From: Erysipelotrichaceae bacterium
GTDB taxonomy: Bacteria > Bacillota_I > Bacilli_A > Acholeplasmatales > Anaeroplasmataceae
Direction of reading: 5' to 3'
Assembly: GCA_015059145.1 (NCBI GenBank)
Contig: SVAZ01000001.1
Span: forward strand, 1-64,000
Length of the DNA stretch: 64,000 nt
The notes under the pieces are model-generated. The model was not told the DNA's origin. It ran no database searches and saw only the letters and a list, made by a program, of their open reading frames with translations. Position 1 is the first letter of the stretch, and every line of letters begins with the position of its first letter. A program made the position numbers and the translations under genes. This document shows, in pieces, positions 21,401 to 32,200 of the stretch.

Positions 21401-22826
21401 AATAATCATTTCTTACATTATTAAATCCATAAAATGGTGATGACTTATAATTATATCCTAATAACTTTGAATAATTTACATACTCATTTAAAACCTTTAA
21501 AATATCAGCTAAATCATCAAGATTAAAGCCATCTATATTACTAAGCCTATAGTTATAATCTAGAGCCTTAACCTTTAAAGCTCTAGATATTAGCTCATAA
21601 AGAGAAACCCCAAGCTCTGCTATAGGATTATGTATTTCACGCTGGTATTCCTTAATATTTACCTTTAATGCTTTATGCTTTTCAATCACATCATTAGCTT
21701 TAGAATCAATATTATATTTAGGCTTAATAGCAGTTGTGTATAAATTATTAATGAAGTCCTTTTTATTCGCCTTATTAGAGTGAAGCTCAATAGCAAACTC
21801 ATCAAGTCCAGCCTTCTTTAAATTATTATATACAACATTTAATGCGGCAAGCTTTTCGGAAACAAATAATACATGCTTGCCTAATGCCATTAATGTTGAA
21901 ATAATATTAGTAATTGTTTGGCTTTTACCACTTCCAGGAGGCCCCTGTAAAACAAATGACTTTCCGTTAGCCGCAAAGCCAATAGCCTCTAGCTGTGATG
22001 AATCATAATTAACAACAGGATAAACTGGATTTTCCATTAGTAAATCTATATTAGCTGTTTGATCACCTAACAGTGCCTTAATATTATTATTGCGTAGTAC
22101 ACTATCTGAGTTAGTAGTAATGTCATTATACATATTCATTTTTAAAAACGAATAAATACCAATGGCACATCCATCAATAAATTTAGTATTCTTAGGTAAT
22201 GAATCAGTGATTAGCTTATAATAGCTATGTAATGCTTCATCGTTATAATCAGGTAAATCTACATTAAGCTCTGTTTTCATATAATACTTTAATGTAGGAT
22301 TTAAAATAACCTCATTCTCATATTCCTTTATTTTAAAAATACCCTTATCAATTTTTAATTCAATTGGAATTAACAATAATGGTGCTTTAAATACTTCTTT
22401 ACCCTCTAGATATTCAATAAATCCAAATGACATATAAAGACTATTTATTCCCTTTTCATTAATAGAGTATTTATACTCCTTATAAATTGATTTTAATGTC
22501 TTATCTAATGTATATCCCTTCTTATAGCATAATAATTGATTTTTCTTAAGTAATGGTGTAGCAATATCACAAACCTTTAAGGCTGAATAATCTAAAACCT
22601 TATCATTTTCAGAATCAATAATTAAATCATTATGATACTTTTCTAATACAGCATCAAGAGGAAAAACCGTATATGCTTTTGAATCTACAATACTATCAAA
22701 TATATGTTTAATATCCTTATTATAAATATTAAGTGTCCTTAATCCTGTATCCTTATAGTTTAATAATCTATTTCTCTTACCTAAATCAAGTAAGTGATTA
22801 GCGATAGCTTTTAATTTCTTTTTCAT
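18411..22826 (-). CDS. Giant SF1 (Upf1-like) helicase: DUF4011-AAA-Vsr-like-DUF3320 type
   Basis: N-terminal LLDLGKRNRLLNYKD (DUF4011-like), Walker A QGPPGSGKSQT, Walker B IFDEASQI, NVAITRAKYNI, nuclease-like GMSTFKIDLAV, C-terminal wHTH-like region. Start refined to MKKKLK. Confidence 0.85.
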   Translation of the reverse strand: MKKKLKAIANHLLDLGKRNRLLNYKDTGLRTLNIYNKDIKHIFDSIVDSKAYTVFPLDAVLEKYHNDLIIDSENDKVLDYSALKVCDIATPLLKKNQLLCYKKGYTLDKTLKSIYKEYKYSINEKGINSLYMSFGFIEYLEGKEVFKAPLLLIPIELKIDKGIFKIKEYENEVILNPTLKYYMKTELNVDLPDYNDEALHSYYKLITDSLPKNTKFIDGCAIGIYSFLKMNMYNDITTNSDSVLRNNNIKALLGDQTANIDLLMENPVYPVVNYDSSQLEAIGFAANGKSFVLQGPPGSGKSQTITNIISTLMALGKHVLFVSEKLAALNVVYNNLKKAGLDEFAIELHSNKANKKDFINNLYTTAIKPKYNIDSKANDVIEKHKALKVNIKEYQREIHNPIAELGVSLYELISRALKVKALDYNYRLSNIDGFNLDDLADILKVLNEYVNYSKLLGYNYKSSPFYGFNNVRNDYLRYEFDEDFKKVIPYINKLIDLKNNLNKYIELKLVSITDIYNSLDLVDILANLKTYNSNYLIKETRDELINKLNRYFEANKNLDSNPLKNYRESLLKEDLETMLINYKANNRGLFKNRIFKELNSKILAYRSSKAKPKVIISELTSIIDYQSRLKELDLIKAFLNEKLNNIDPSEYKLALADMNKLVKFSDAKLAEDDYKNVRPYLIDILISFKSISSDNRILAKISKLFDNDIFDLYNANALEVQSKLHGIAAQKDKVAEYLLLLKTIDKLTSLKQIIYVDDYLFKGLDINYLASTYEKLFLQSKIYQYVDKSPVLNSFTSYNEDRIVEEFKKLDEEILDINRDTIISRCSMNRPDDLLLEGSKFKILSVEANKLKRQKPIRTLLEEIEELALDIKPVFLMSPLSVSTYLAGKENIFDCVIFDEASQIFSWDALGAIYRAKQCIIIGDNKQMPPSNFFGTSIEDDEEDSDLELDSILDTASLVFLTSRLRWHYRSRSEELIAFSNSNFYDEGLITIPQAKKHEKGFGIDFYYLADGRYDMKTRTNMVEAQKICDMVFEHYKNSTQSLGVVAFSDVQARLIDDLIAKRIEKDPKLAKYFDESLDEPFFVKNLESVQGDERDKIIFSICYGYNSSDKFFQRFGPLNNLGGERRLNVAITRAKYNISVVSSIRYTDIKTDNTESLGVKMLRDYLEFIENIKNKESSSSTDDGVALSVKSYLESLGYTVYPNYGMSTFKIDLAVMKDDQFVLAIMIDKKEKYKSNTTDKKRLEALLLERLGWRYYMLYSTAWFMHNALECDRLKKALSDEAPQAIADTIEDSYLREDNSSDELQACFKSYEEIDMDLAKDYLDKYGLDYAIREIIKIEQPIHEEYLYKRAAKLLGTRVTNVLKTSVIKSLTRDINKNGSFYYVDYNYDQTLRLNSDRTIEQISRDELQNGIYSIVKKNNGITKDGCYRALISILGISRLTENTKKLLDDVVVFLKLDGLITERGESLFI

Positions 22827-22842
22827 AATATATCCCCCCTTT

Positions 22843-24390
22843 TTAAAATAGTGGTGCAAAAATATTTAAAATAAATGCAATTAGCTTTTGATACCATGGA
22901 CGCTTCTTCCATTTAGGATAATCTATTTCCTCAGAAGCTGATACTGCATTCTCAAAATCCTCTCTCATTTTTATAATTTGATCATTTAAAGCAATTAATG
23001 CACCACATTCGTAATGTAAAAACAAGCTCCTATAATCCATATTAACTGTACCAATAAACGCATATTTATCATCAACGATAATATTCTTTGCATGATTGAA
23101 GCCTGGTGTATATTCATAAAATTTTCCACCGGCCTTCAATATTTCTCTATAATGAGCCCTACTCATATAAAAAACAGATTTCTTATCTGGCTTCTTAGGC
23201 ATTAAAACTCTAACATCTACACCGCTTTTTGCCTTAAGTGCAATCGCACTAACGGTTTGATCATCAATAACAAAATATGGTGTTGAAATATATAAATATT
23301 CATTCGCTGAATTAATTAATGCATGGAATAAATCATATGCCGGATTAGAATTATTATGAGGTCCATCACCAAATGCCATAACATAGCCAGGCTCATTATG
23401 CTTATAATCAACGGGGTTGTAATCTAATTCAACAACCTCTTTTGTCGAAATATACCACATCTCTAAAAATAAGGCAGCGAATGTTAGGGCAACATTTCCT
23501 TCGTATTTTCCACAGTTATCTCTCCAATATCCAAATCTTTCCTTTTTGTGAATGTATTCATCAGCAAGATTATCTCCACCACAATATGCAACTCTACCAT
23601 CAATAACCATTATTTTACGATGATCGCGATTGTTTACTAGGAAATTAATATTCAAGCCTAATGGCTCATAATTATTAATTTTACAATTAGGTATCTTCGA
23701 TATTTTCTTTAATAACTTTTTAGGCATAACACCCTTGCTGCCGATATCATCATATAATATTTTAATTTGTACTCCATCATTACCCTTTTCCTGTAATATA
23801 GGTAATATTTGATCCATAATATATCCTTTAGCAATAATAAAGTATTCAATAAATATGTATTTTTCTGCCTTTTTTAACTCTAATAACAAATCGTCAAGCT
23901 TATCCATACAATCATTAAAATATGTAAATTTTACATTATCCCAAACAGAAAAGCTTACAGAATGCTTAAGTGCCTGAAACAATCTAGCTCCAACTGGATC
24001 CTCTTGTTTAAGCTTTTCTAATGCATCATCTCTATTAGCATACTGATGAATTGCCTTCTTTATTTGTCTTTGTTTTCTCTTAGAAAGCTTTCTAGAAGAG
24101 CTATTAAATATATATAACGCTATGAAGGGTAGTGGAAATATTAAAATCATAATGCTCCAGGTAAGCTTATAATGTACTGATATAGGCTTATGAATAATAT
24201 ATAACACAAAGCAAACACCAGCACCTAAGGTTAAGAAGTAAATCCACTTTATAGGTGATGCAGTATATTCAATTGAAATATCAAAAACAACCAGCATTAT
24301 AAAAAGCTGAATTAAGAAGAAAAATATAGAAAATACAAATAAAATTAGCTTCTTCCAAATTGGTAATGATAATCGTTCATTTTGTGTCAT
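22843..24390 (-). CDS. cls: Cardiolipin synthase (two PLD/HKD motifs)
   Basis: DHRKIMVIDGRVAYCGGDNLADEY and NHAKNIIVDDKYAFIGTVNMDYRS; N-terminal TM helices. Confidence 0.92.
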   Translation of the reverse strand: MTQNERLSLPIWKKLILFVFSIFFFLIQLFIMLVVFDISIEYTASPIKWIYFLTLGAGVCFVLYIIHKPISVHYKLTWSIMILIFPLPFIALYIFNSSSRKLSKRKQRQIKKAIHQYANRDDALEKLKQEDPVGARLFQALKHSVSFSVWDNVKFTYFNDCMDKLDDLLLELKKAEKYIFIEYFIIAKGYIMDQILPILQEKGNDGVQIKILYDDIGSKGVMPKKLLKKISKIPNCKINNYEPLGLNINFLVNNRDHRKIMVIDGRVAYCGGDNLADEYIHKKERFGYWRDNCGKYEGNVALTFAALFLEMWYISTKEVVELDYNPVDYKHNEPGYVMAFGDGPHNNSNPAYDLFHALINSANEYLYISTPYFVIDDQTVSAIALKAKSGVDVRVLMPKKPDKKSVFYMSRAHYREILKAGGKFYEYTPGFNHAKNIIVDDKYAFIGTVNMDYRSLFLHYECGALIALNDQIIKMREDFENAVSASEEIDYPKWKKRPWYQKLIAFILNIFAPLF

Positions 24391-24464
24391 ATTTACTCAC
24401 TTCCTTTCTTTAGCAATATATAGTATACCACAATATAATAACAAAAATATGTGACAAATATAAA

Positions 24465-24494
24465 ATGCTTGTAAACTTTTAAGCCTACAAGCAT
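24465..24494 (-). terminator. Terminator after the DUF2188-like gene
   Basis: ATGCTTGTA...TACAAGCAT stem. Confidence 0.6.
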
Positions 24495-24500
24495 TATTAA

Positions 24501-25031
24501 TTAATGTTTTCTAATTTTTCCATCAGGTCCATGTAATAAAATATAGCTTCCATTTCTTCTTTTATTACATAAATCCTGTGCATATTCTAAAGCCTCTAAA
24601 TGGCTATCGAATACCTTAAGAATACTAGTAGAGCCTTGTATAAACAGCTTCCATTGATTACTATCCTTATCAAGCTTACTAATATGATAAATCACCTTAG
24701 TGGGCTTTGAAACGATAGGTGCAGGTGGAATATCTAGCTGCTTTGGCTTAGCCTTAAGCTTAATAGTCTCACTCATAGTCTTTTTTTCTAGAGCTCTTTT
24801 TTCTAGGGCCTTTTTTTCTCTTTCCTGTTTTTTATTAGCCTCTAAACGCTCTGCTTCCTTAGCTCTTTTAAGCTCTGACTGATCAATATAAAGCTCTCTT
24901 ATATTTGGCTTTGGCTTCGTTGTCTTTGGATCAATAGCGACAACTCTTTTAGATACAGTTACACTAGCTGTCTTTTTTTCTTCAGTTTTTAAAGTCATTT
25001 TTAAGGTTGTTTTAACCTTAGATATTGGCAT
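24501..25031 (-). CDS. Basic coiled/disordered protein with a C-terminal DUF2188-like domain
   Basis: WKLFIQGSTSILKVFDSHLEALEYAQDLCNKRRNGSYILLHGPDGKIRKH resembles DUF2188; Lys/Glu-rich N-terminal extension. Confidence 0.6.
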   Translation of the reverse strand: MPISKVKTTLKMTLKTEEKKTASVTVSKRVVAIDPKTTKPKPNIRELYIDQSELKRAKEAERLEANKKQEREKKALEKRALEKKTMSETIKLKAKPKQLDIPPAPIVSKPTKVIYHISKLDKDSNQWKLFIQGSTSILKVFDSHLEALEYAQDLCNKRRNGSYILLHGPDGKIRKH

Positions 25032-25075
25032 AACTATACCCCCAAATCCCTCATAATCTACATATTATAGGTTAT

Positions 25076-25101
25076 AAAAAGCTGATTAAAATCAGCTTTT
25101 T
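25076..25101 (-). terminator. Terminator after rqcP
   Basis: AAAAAGCTGATT-AAA-ATCAGCTTTTT hairpin. Confidence 0.7.
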
Positions 25102-25358
25102 AATTCCTTTTTCTCCTCAGAAATAAATTCATACATATTTAGAGCATCTTCTTTTTTAACGAATGAATCTAATGAAGCAACTCTAACCTTAACAATCTTA
25201 TTACCAAATTCAATAGTAATAATATCGCCAACATTAAGCTCCTTTGATGGCTTAGCTAACTTATCATTAACTAAAATTCTTTCGTTTTCAGCTACCTCTT
25301 TAGCAAGTGTTCTACGCTTAATTAATCTAGATACCTTAAGATATTTATCTAAACGCAT
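25092..25358 (-). CDS. rqcP: S4-domain RNA-binding protein, RqcP/YabO type
   Basis: [45 protein letters not shown]; short S4-only protein. Confidence 0.85.
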   Translation of the reverse strand: MRLDKYLKVSRLIKRRTLAKEVAENERILVNDKLAKPSKELNVGDIITIEFGNKIVKVRVASLDSFVKKEDALNMYEFISEEKKELKS

Positions 25359-27325
25359 TACTCTTTATCCTCAGTATCATTAGTAGTATCAGTATCTAAA
25401 GCCTTATTCTCTAATTCAGTCTCAATAGCCTTTGCCTCTTCAATTGCTTGAGCCTTTAATGCTTCCTTATCCTCGTACCACTTTAATGTACCTGTTTTAT
25501 CAATTTCCTCAATATCAGCCTTAGTTAAGGTTTCAACCTTAATTAGGTAATAAGCAATTTTCTTTAAAAGCTCAAGATTTTCAGTAATAACCTTCTTAGC
25601 TCTATCATAGCATGCATCAATAATCTTTCTAGTTTCTTGGTCAATTTCTAAAGCAATTTGATCAGAGAAATTCTTATCCTTTAGATAATCTCTACCAAGG
25701 AATACACTACCCTGTGGCTTTTCATATTGAACAGGACCTAGGTTTGACATACCATATTCTGTAACCATGGCACGTGCAATCTTAGTTGCTTGCTGGAAGT
25801 CATTTGATGCACCTGTAGAAACCTCCTTAAAGTTGATTTCCTCAGATACACGACCACCTAAATAGCCTGTGATTCTATCTAATAATGATTGTTTAGTTTC
25901 TAGGAATCTCTCCTCTTCAGGTAGCATAAGTGCATAACCACCAGCCTGACCACGAGGAATGATTGTAACCTTTTGAACAATATTAGCATTATCTAGCTTT
26001 AAACCAACAACAGCATGACCTGCCTCATGGTGAGCAATTAAGCTCTTTTCATGATCACTAATCTTTCTAGTCTTCTTTGCAGGACCCATCATAACACGGT
26101 CAATAGCCTCATCAATATCGAAAATAGAAATAACCTTTCTATTATCTCTAGCAGCGAGTAATGCTGCTTCATTTAATAAATTCTCAATATCAGCACCACT
26201 GAAGCCTGGAATTCTTTGAGCTATCTCATCGAATTTAACATTTTCCTCAAAGTGCTTATTTCTAGCATGAACATTTAAAATAGCCTCTCTACCAGCAACA
26301 TCTGGATTACTGATAGTGATTTGTCTATCAAAACGACCTGGACGTAATAAAGCAGGATCTAATACATCTGGACGGTTTGTTGCTGCCATAACAATAATAC
26401 CTAAATTACCATTAAATCCATCCATTTCAACTAATAGCTGATTAAGTGTTTGCTCGCGCTCATCATGGCCACCACCCATACCGGCACCACGCTGACGACC
26501 TACCGCATCAATTTCATCAATAAAAATAATACATGGAGCATTTTGCTTAGCTGTCTTAAACATATCACGTACACGAGATGCACCAACACCTACGAACATT
26601 TCAACAAAGTCAGAACCAGAAATTGAGAAGAATGGTACTCCTGCTTCACCAGCTACTGCCTTAGCAAGTAATGTTTTACCTGTACCAGGTGAACCAAATA
26701 ATAGCACACCCTTTGGAATTCTTGCACCAATTTCATTATACTTTCTTGGATTTTTTAAGAAATCAATAATTTCAACTAGCTCCTCTTTTTCCTCATCACA
26801 GCCAGCAACATCCTTAAATGTTACTGTCTTACCACGAGAAAGCTGAGCAGTTGATTTACCAAAATCAAATGCCTTATTGCTTCCTTGACCTCTCATTAAG
26901 AAAAAGAAGAATCCAATTATTATTACATATGGAATTAAGCTCACTAATAGGCTTAGCCAAATATTAGTTTCAAGCTTAACTATTTCAATATGAATAGCAT
27001 CATAATCTGAATCCATCATGATTACATTTAATATATCTGATGTAATGTTCATTGTAAATTGAGTAACCTTTTCGTTCTCCTCAATATTACCTGTAATAAC
27101 ATATACACCATAATTTTCTCCACCTATTGGCTGAGCACTAATCTCACCCTTTATATCTCCTTCAGCTACATATGTAGTGAATTCATCAAAATTAATTTCA
27201 CGAGGACCTGTTTGAATAAATCCTCTAATTAATAATATAACTCCAACTACTATAGCAGCAACAACTAGAAAATATAATAAATCAAATTTCTTTCTTCCAT
27301 GTCTTTGATTATTATTTTGCTGCAT
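25358..27325 (-). CDS. ftsH: ATP-dependent zinc metalloprotease FtsH
   Basis: [26 protein letters not shown] region, HEAGHAV zinc motif. Confidence 0.97.
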   Translation of the reverse strand: MQQNNNQRHGRKKFDLLYFLVVAAIVVGVILLIRGFIQTGPREINFDEFTTYVAEGDIKGEISAQPIGGENYGVYVITGNIEENEKVTQFTMNITSDILNVIMMDSDYDAIHIEIVKLETNIWLSLLVSLIPYVIIIGFFFFLMRGQGSNKAFDFGKSTAQLSRGKTVTFKDVAGCDEEKEELVEIIDFLKNPRKYNEIGARIPKGVLLFGSPGTGKTLLAKAVAGEAGVPFFSISGSDFVEMFVGVGASRVRDMFKTAKQNAPCIIFIDEIDAVGRQRGAGMGGGHDEREQTLNQLLVEMDGFNGNLGIIVMAATNRPDVLDPALLRPGRFDRQITISNPDVAGREAILNVHARNKHFEENVKFDEIAQRIPGFSGADIENLLNEAALLAARDNRKVISIFDIDEAIDRVMMGPAKKTRKISDHEKSLIAHHEAGHAVVGLKLDNANIVQKVTIIPRGQAGGYALMLPEEERFLETKQSLLDRITGYLGGRVSEEINFKEVSTGASNDFQQATKIARAMVTEYGMSNLGPVQYEKPQGSVFLGRDYLKDKNFSDQIALEIDQETRKIIDACYDRAKKVITENLELLKKIAYYLIKVETLTKADIEEIDKTGTLKWYEDKEALKAQAIEEAKAIETELENKALDTDTTNDTEDKE

Positions 27326-27340
27326 AACAAATAATCCTCC

Positions 27341-27874
27341 TTATTTTGAATAAACCTCTTCCTTAAGAATACCGATAAAAGGTAAATTACGATAATTTTC
27401 ATTATAGTCTAAGCCATAGCCAACAACAAACTCATTAGGAACCAAATCTCCTACATAGTCAGCTTCAATCTCTACTACTCTACCTTCTGGCTTATCTAAT
27501 AATACGCAAATAGCAACTGACTTAGCACCGATAGATAATAATAACTCACGAACCGCTCTTAATGTTCTACCTGTTTCTAATATATCATCAACGATAACTA
27601 CATGTCGTCCCTCAATTTTAGGCATCTCGCCCTTGATAACAACATTACCTGTAGAGGCAGTACCATCATATGAAGAAACCTTCATATATTCTAATGTACA
27701 TTTAATATCTACATTTTTTAATAGGTCTGTCATGAAAGGAATAGCGCCCTTTAATAAACCAATAAATAATGGATTCTTATCCTTATAATCTACTGATATT
27801 TGTTCACCTAATCTTTTCGCAATTAAATCAATTTCATCCTTTGATACAAGTACCTTTTTAATATCGTTTATCAT
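27341..27874 (-). CDS. hpt: Hypoxanthine(-guanine) phosphoribosyltransferase
   Basis: VVIVDDILETGRTL PRPP motif; position between tilS and ftsH. Confidence 0.95.
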   Translation of the reverse strand: MINDIKKVLVSKDEIDLIAKRLGEQISVDYKDKNPLFIGLLKGAIPFMTDLLKNVDIKCTLEYMKVSSYDGTASTGNVVIKGEMPKIEGRHVVIVDDILETGRTLRAVRELLLSIGAKSVAICVLLDKPEGRVVEIEADYVGDLVPNEFVVGYGLDYNENYRNLPFIGILKEEVYSK

Positions 27875-27876
27875 AA

Positions 27877-29181
27877 TTATATTTCCTCACACACAAAATA
27901 TAAATCACCAATATTTCTTTGCTCTAAAACCTCTTTAGACTTAACCAAATTATAAACCCATAATATTGTATTATTTCTATCTACAATAATTGGATAACTA
28001 TTTCTTTTATCTAAAGAAATCTTATTATCAATGAAAATTCTGCTTAACCTCTTAGTTCCAATTGGAAGGCTTATTATATCACCATCCTCTTTAGTTCTAA
28101 TAGTTAAGGGCAATTCTAAATTATTATAACATAATTTAATATATTTTGCATTACAATTTGATGGTAAATTATGGGATAAATAAAATTTGTATTTACCATT
28201 AAATATAGCTTCTTGTTCTAAATCTACGAATACGCTTGATATTATGTTTTCGTCATTCAATTTGATAATAGCCTTATCATAGCTTCTAACAAATAAATGA
28301 TTTTGTTCTAAATTAATAGATTTTGTTCCAGATGTAGCAGCTAATAAGCCTAAAGCATCATCAATAAGATTAGTACATTTATTAAGATTATATCTTTCAA
28401 ATAACAATGATATAATGTCCTTTTTTAAGGCATCATCCAGTTTATTAAAGGATTTTATATCAATAGTATTGTTTGTATTATTTAGGTATTCTATACTCTT
28501 AGTTCTAATAAAATTAAATGCTTCCTTTAGCTGATTTGAATACTGTGCAATCTTAACATAAAAATTATCAGACTCTTCTCTAAGCTTAGGTATAATATGA
28601 TGTCTAATTCTATTTCTTAAAAAATCATCCTTATTATTAGAATCATCCTCAAAATATTTCAAAGCTGAATCTAAGGCATAGCTGTATAGCTCAGCCTTAG
28701 TAGCACATAATAACGGTCTTACAATTTTATACTCACCATCAAAGTTACAAGCTGAAATACCACCATAACCATATAAATTAGAGCCCTCTAATATTTTCAT
28801 AATAATCGTTTCAGCTTGATCATCTAGATGATGCGCTGTAGCAATTACATTAGTATTATACTTACTACAAAGGCTTCTAAAGAAATTATATCTTGCATTA
28901 TGAGAGTCATTGTGGAAGTTATCATTACCATCAAAATGATAATCTAATAGCTCAAAGGGAATACTCAAGTCCTCTGCAAGCTTTTGCATAGCCTTTTGTT
29001 CAATCTTAGATTCCTCTCTTTTATTATGATTGACATGAGCTAATACAACCTTATATCCAAGCTTATATAAAATATCCAATAGGCATATTGAATCTACACC
29101 ACCAGAAACAGCACATATAATAGTATTATCAGGATTTATTAAATTGTTTTGATTAATATAATTCAATACTCTCTTTTTCAT
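27877..29181 (-). CDS. tilS: tRNA(Ile)-lysidine synthase
   Basis: AVSGGVDSICLLD PP-loop, ATAHHLDDQAETIIMKI, NRIRHHIIP. Confidence 0.95.
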   Translation of the reverse strand: MKKRVLNYINQNNLINPDNTIICAVSGGVDSICLLDILYKLGYKVVLAHVNHNKREESKIEQKAMQKLAEDLSIPFELLDYHFDGNDNFHNDSHNARYNFFRSLCSKYNTNVIATAHHLDDQAETIIMKILEGSNLYGYGGISACNFDGEYKIVRPLLCATKAELYSYALDSALKYFEDDSNNKDDFLRNRIRHHIIPKLREESDNFYVKIAQYSNQLKEAFNFIRTKSIEYLNNTNNTIDIKSFNKLDDALKKDIISLLFERYNLNKCTNLIDDALGLLAATSGTKSINLEQNHLFVRSYDKAIIKLNDENIISSVFVDLEQEAIFNGKYKFYLSHNLPSNCNAKYIKLCYNNLELPLTIRTKEDGDIISLPIGTKRLSRIFIDNKISLDKRNSYPIIVDRNNTILWVYNLVKSKEVLEQRNIGDLYFVCEEI

Positions 29182-29232
29182 AATATTTTCACCTATGCTG
29201 TGATTTTAACATATTTTACAAAAAACAAAAAG

Positions 29233-29252
29233 GGAATATCTTGCGATATTCC
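29233..29252 (-). terminator. Terminator after the PL9-like gene
   Basis: GGAATATC-TTGC-GATATTCC hairpin with T-rich tail on the minus strand. Confidence 0.7.
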
Positions 29253-29263
29253 ACTTTTTATAA

Positions 29264-32200
29264 TTATCTTAATGTAAGTACTCCATCTTCAAATTTCCAT
29301 ACATTATCTAAATCCATCTTTAATCTATTCTTTACAAATAGCTCAGAAATGTTAAATAACTTAGTCTCACCAGTTTCTTCATCTGTTGATGATAAGTCAA
29401 ACACAATTGATTGAGAGATAATGTGGTCAGCATAGTATTCAGACCATGTACCGAAATTATCCTTAGTCTCATAAATACCTGCCTCAGCCTTAACTGCACG
29501 ACCAACAATAGGATTTGAGTTCTTATGTGCATACTTTTCAGCCTTAGATAATGGAATATTGAATGGATCTAAAAGCTCACCATTATATCTAAATGTAGCA
29601 ACTGAATAATTGTTTTTAATTACAACGTGGCCAACACCATTATCAAAATCACCAACGATACCAGCATTATATTGACCCTTTGCTATAATTAATCCTTCAT
29701 AGTAGCATCTTTCAACAGTAAGCTTACATGCAGTTGAATCATTCTTAGCACGACCAATAATACCACCTGTATTACCACCAGCATCTTCACCATTACCAAT
29801 TGTAGCCTTAACATAACAATCTTGAATAGTTAAGTCAACAACTGCTTGATCTGAATTCTTTTGACAGTTACCAACGATACCACCAGCATACTTATTATAT
29901 GCTGCAATAACATAATCTGTATTGCCTTCTTCATCACATTCATTAACTAATGAGCATTGTGTAATATAGTTATACCCACCTGTAACTTGACCAACTAAAG
30001 CACCAACACCTTCTCTACCATATGCTGCAATATTATGCATCTTAATATTATGTAAGTAACCACCTTGAAGATCACCAACAATACCGATAATCTTAGCACC
30101 TGTTTCTAAATCTGTTGACTTTAGCTTGATATTATCAAAGTTAAGGTTCATAACAGTACCACCACTAACCTTATAGAATAAATTTACAGTTTGAGTAGAT
30201 CCACCTGCGTCACCTTCTACGATTAGGTTCTTAATTGTGTGGTTATTACCGTTAAATAAACCATAGAAAGCTGCACAATCGGCCTTTGCCTTAATTACCC
30301 ATTCATAATCTGTGAAGTCTAAATCATTCTTCAAGCTATAAATAGTTGGATTACCAGATGTACCTTCTATAGAGCCCTTTGTAGCAATTTGATAAAATTG
30401 ATCTACAGTAGTAACGTCAAATATATCTACTTGGAAGCTTCTAACTTCGTTAGATGTATTTGTCTTATTTCTATTAGCAACTACATAATTTACATAATAT
30501 TGTGTAGTACTATCTGTCTTAATATTCTTATTGTTAGCAACGAAATTTGCATCAATATAATCTGTAGAAATTTGTACACTTTGTACATCCTTATGATTTA
30601 ATAATTCGTCTCTTGTTAATGCAATAGGAGTTTCAGAAGCCACTGCATAAACAGCACCATCAATATTAGATAGCTCTCCTGAAATCATAAATCCATCTCT
30701 TGTTAATGCAATATTAATCATACTTGAAGAGAAATCTACCTCGCAGTTTGGATCTACAACATACACCTTATAAGCATATACAGATTTTGAACCATTTGAC
30801 TTTAATGTAGCAGTTGCAGTTACCTCATAAACACCTGGAACAGATGTATATACGCCATCTACACTATAATATTGACTAACTCTACTTGAAGCATATCTAT
30901 ATGAATAATCAATATCATATAAATCTGCAGGAAGTTCAGCATTACTAATAGATGAATCATCTAATGCGTAAATCTTTGGAACAATATATTGACCATAAAT
31001 GTCAACTCTAATAACATCATCATCAGTTGAAACAACATTACCTAATGTTTGTTCCTTACCCTTAATAATTAAATCAAATTCCTTAACCTCAGTAGCATCA
31101 CCACGACTAACAGTTGCCGTAAGCTTAACAGATGTATCAGTTTTTGGAGTAGTAACAGTAACATTGCCTAATACAGTTGTTGATACAGAAACCTTTTCAT
31201 CCTTTTCGATTTTTAAAACACTTGCATTAGATGAACTCCATACTACATCACAACCATGTACTAGCTTAGGGATTTCAAAATTTTGATATACTGCATTTGA
31301 ATCTACTAAAACCTCAATAACACTCATAGCTGATCGAACTGCGATTTCATTTTCAGTTGTTAAACCTGTAAAATCTGGATTAGCATAATGTGTATATGCA
31401 TCAAAGCTAGACTTAGATAAATTTGCACCAATTGGATTATTATTAGCATAAGTTAATAAATTTTCATCTACTATTTTTAATAAATCTCCAAGATTAACAG
31501 ACTTATCTGAATTTCTTAAAGAATCATGATAAGAAGCTAATGAAGCTATATTAGCAACACCATCACACACTGCATTAATATTTTCTAGACTTGCAAAAGA
31601 TTCATCACTTATACCAACAAATTCAACACCGCCTGAGAAAGACTTATCTACTGTCTCAGAATGATATGAAGAACCATCAGTATATCCTGTGTATGTAACA
31701 TAATTTTCAGTTTTAACCTTTGCATTATAACCAGTATTAAAAATTGAATATGCAACACTACCTCTAAATGCGTCCTCATTATATGAGCTATCGCCAGAGC
31801 CATCAAATGCTGCTTGATTGTTTATATAAGAAACTACACCATAGAAATTATTATAACTTTTATTTGTACGAGCTAAATCGATATTATTTGACTTATTAGT
31901 AACACCTTCGATACCTCTATCATCAACCTCACCATTTTCATGATTTAAACCAATACAGTTGTTATATGCTGTACAATTTTTTAGACTGATAACACCTGGA
32001 TTAGAGTTATCTGAGAAACCATGTAGCTTATTGTTAAAAGCAACACAGTTTTCCATAATAACGTCACCCTCCATTGTAGAACCACCTAGCTTAAATCCAA
32101 TACCATCACCATTTAATGTGTCATAAGATTGATATGTATTTCCAGCCTTATCTATTCTATCAATTTTATATGGAAGATATCCATTTTCGAATGAAACACA

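Noticed and set aside
29332-29532. Minus-strand 66-aa ORF within the PL9-like gene
   Set aside because: Out-of-frame overlap with a longer supported CDS.
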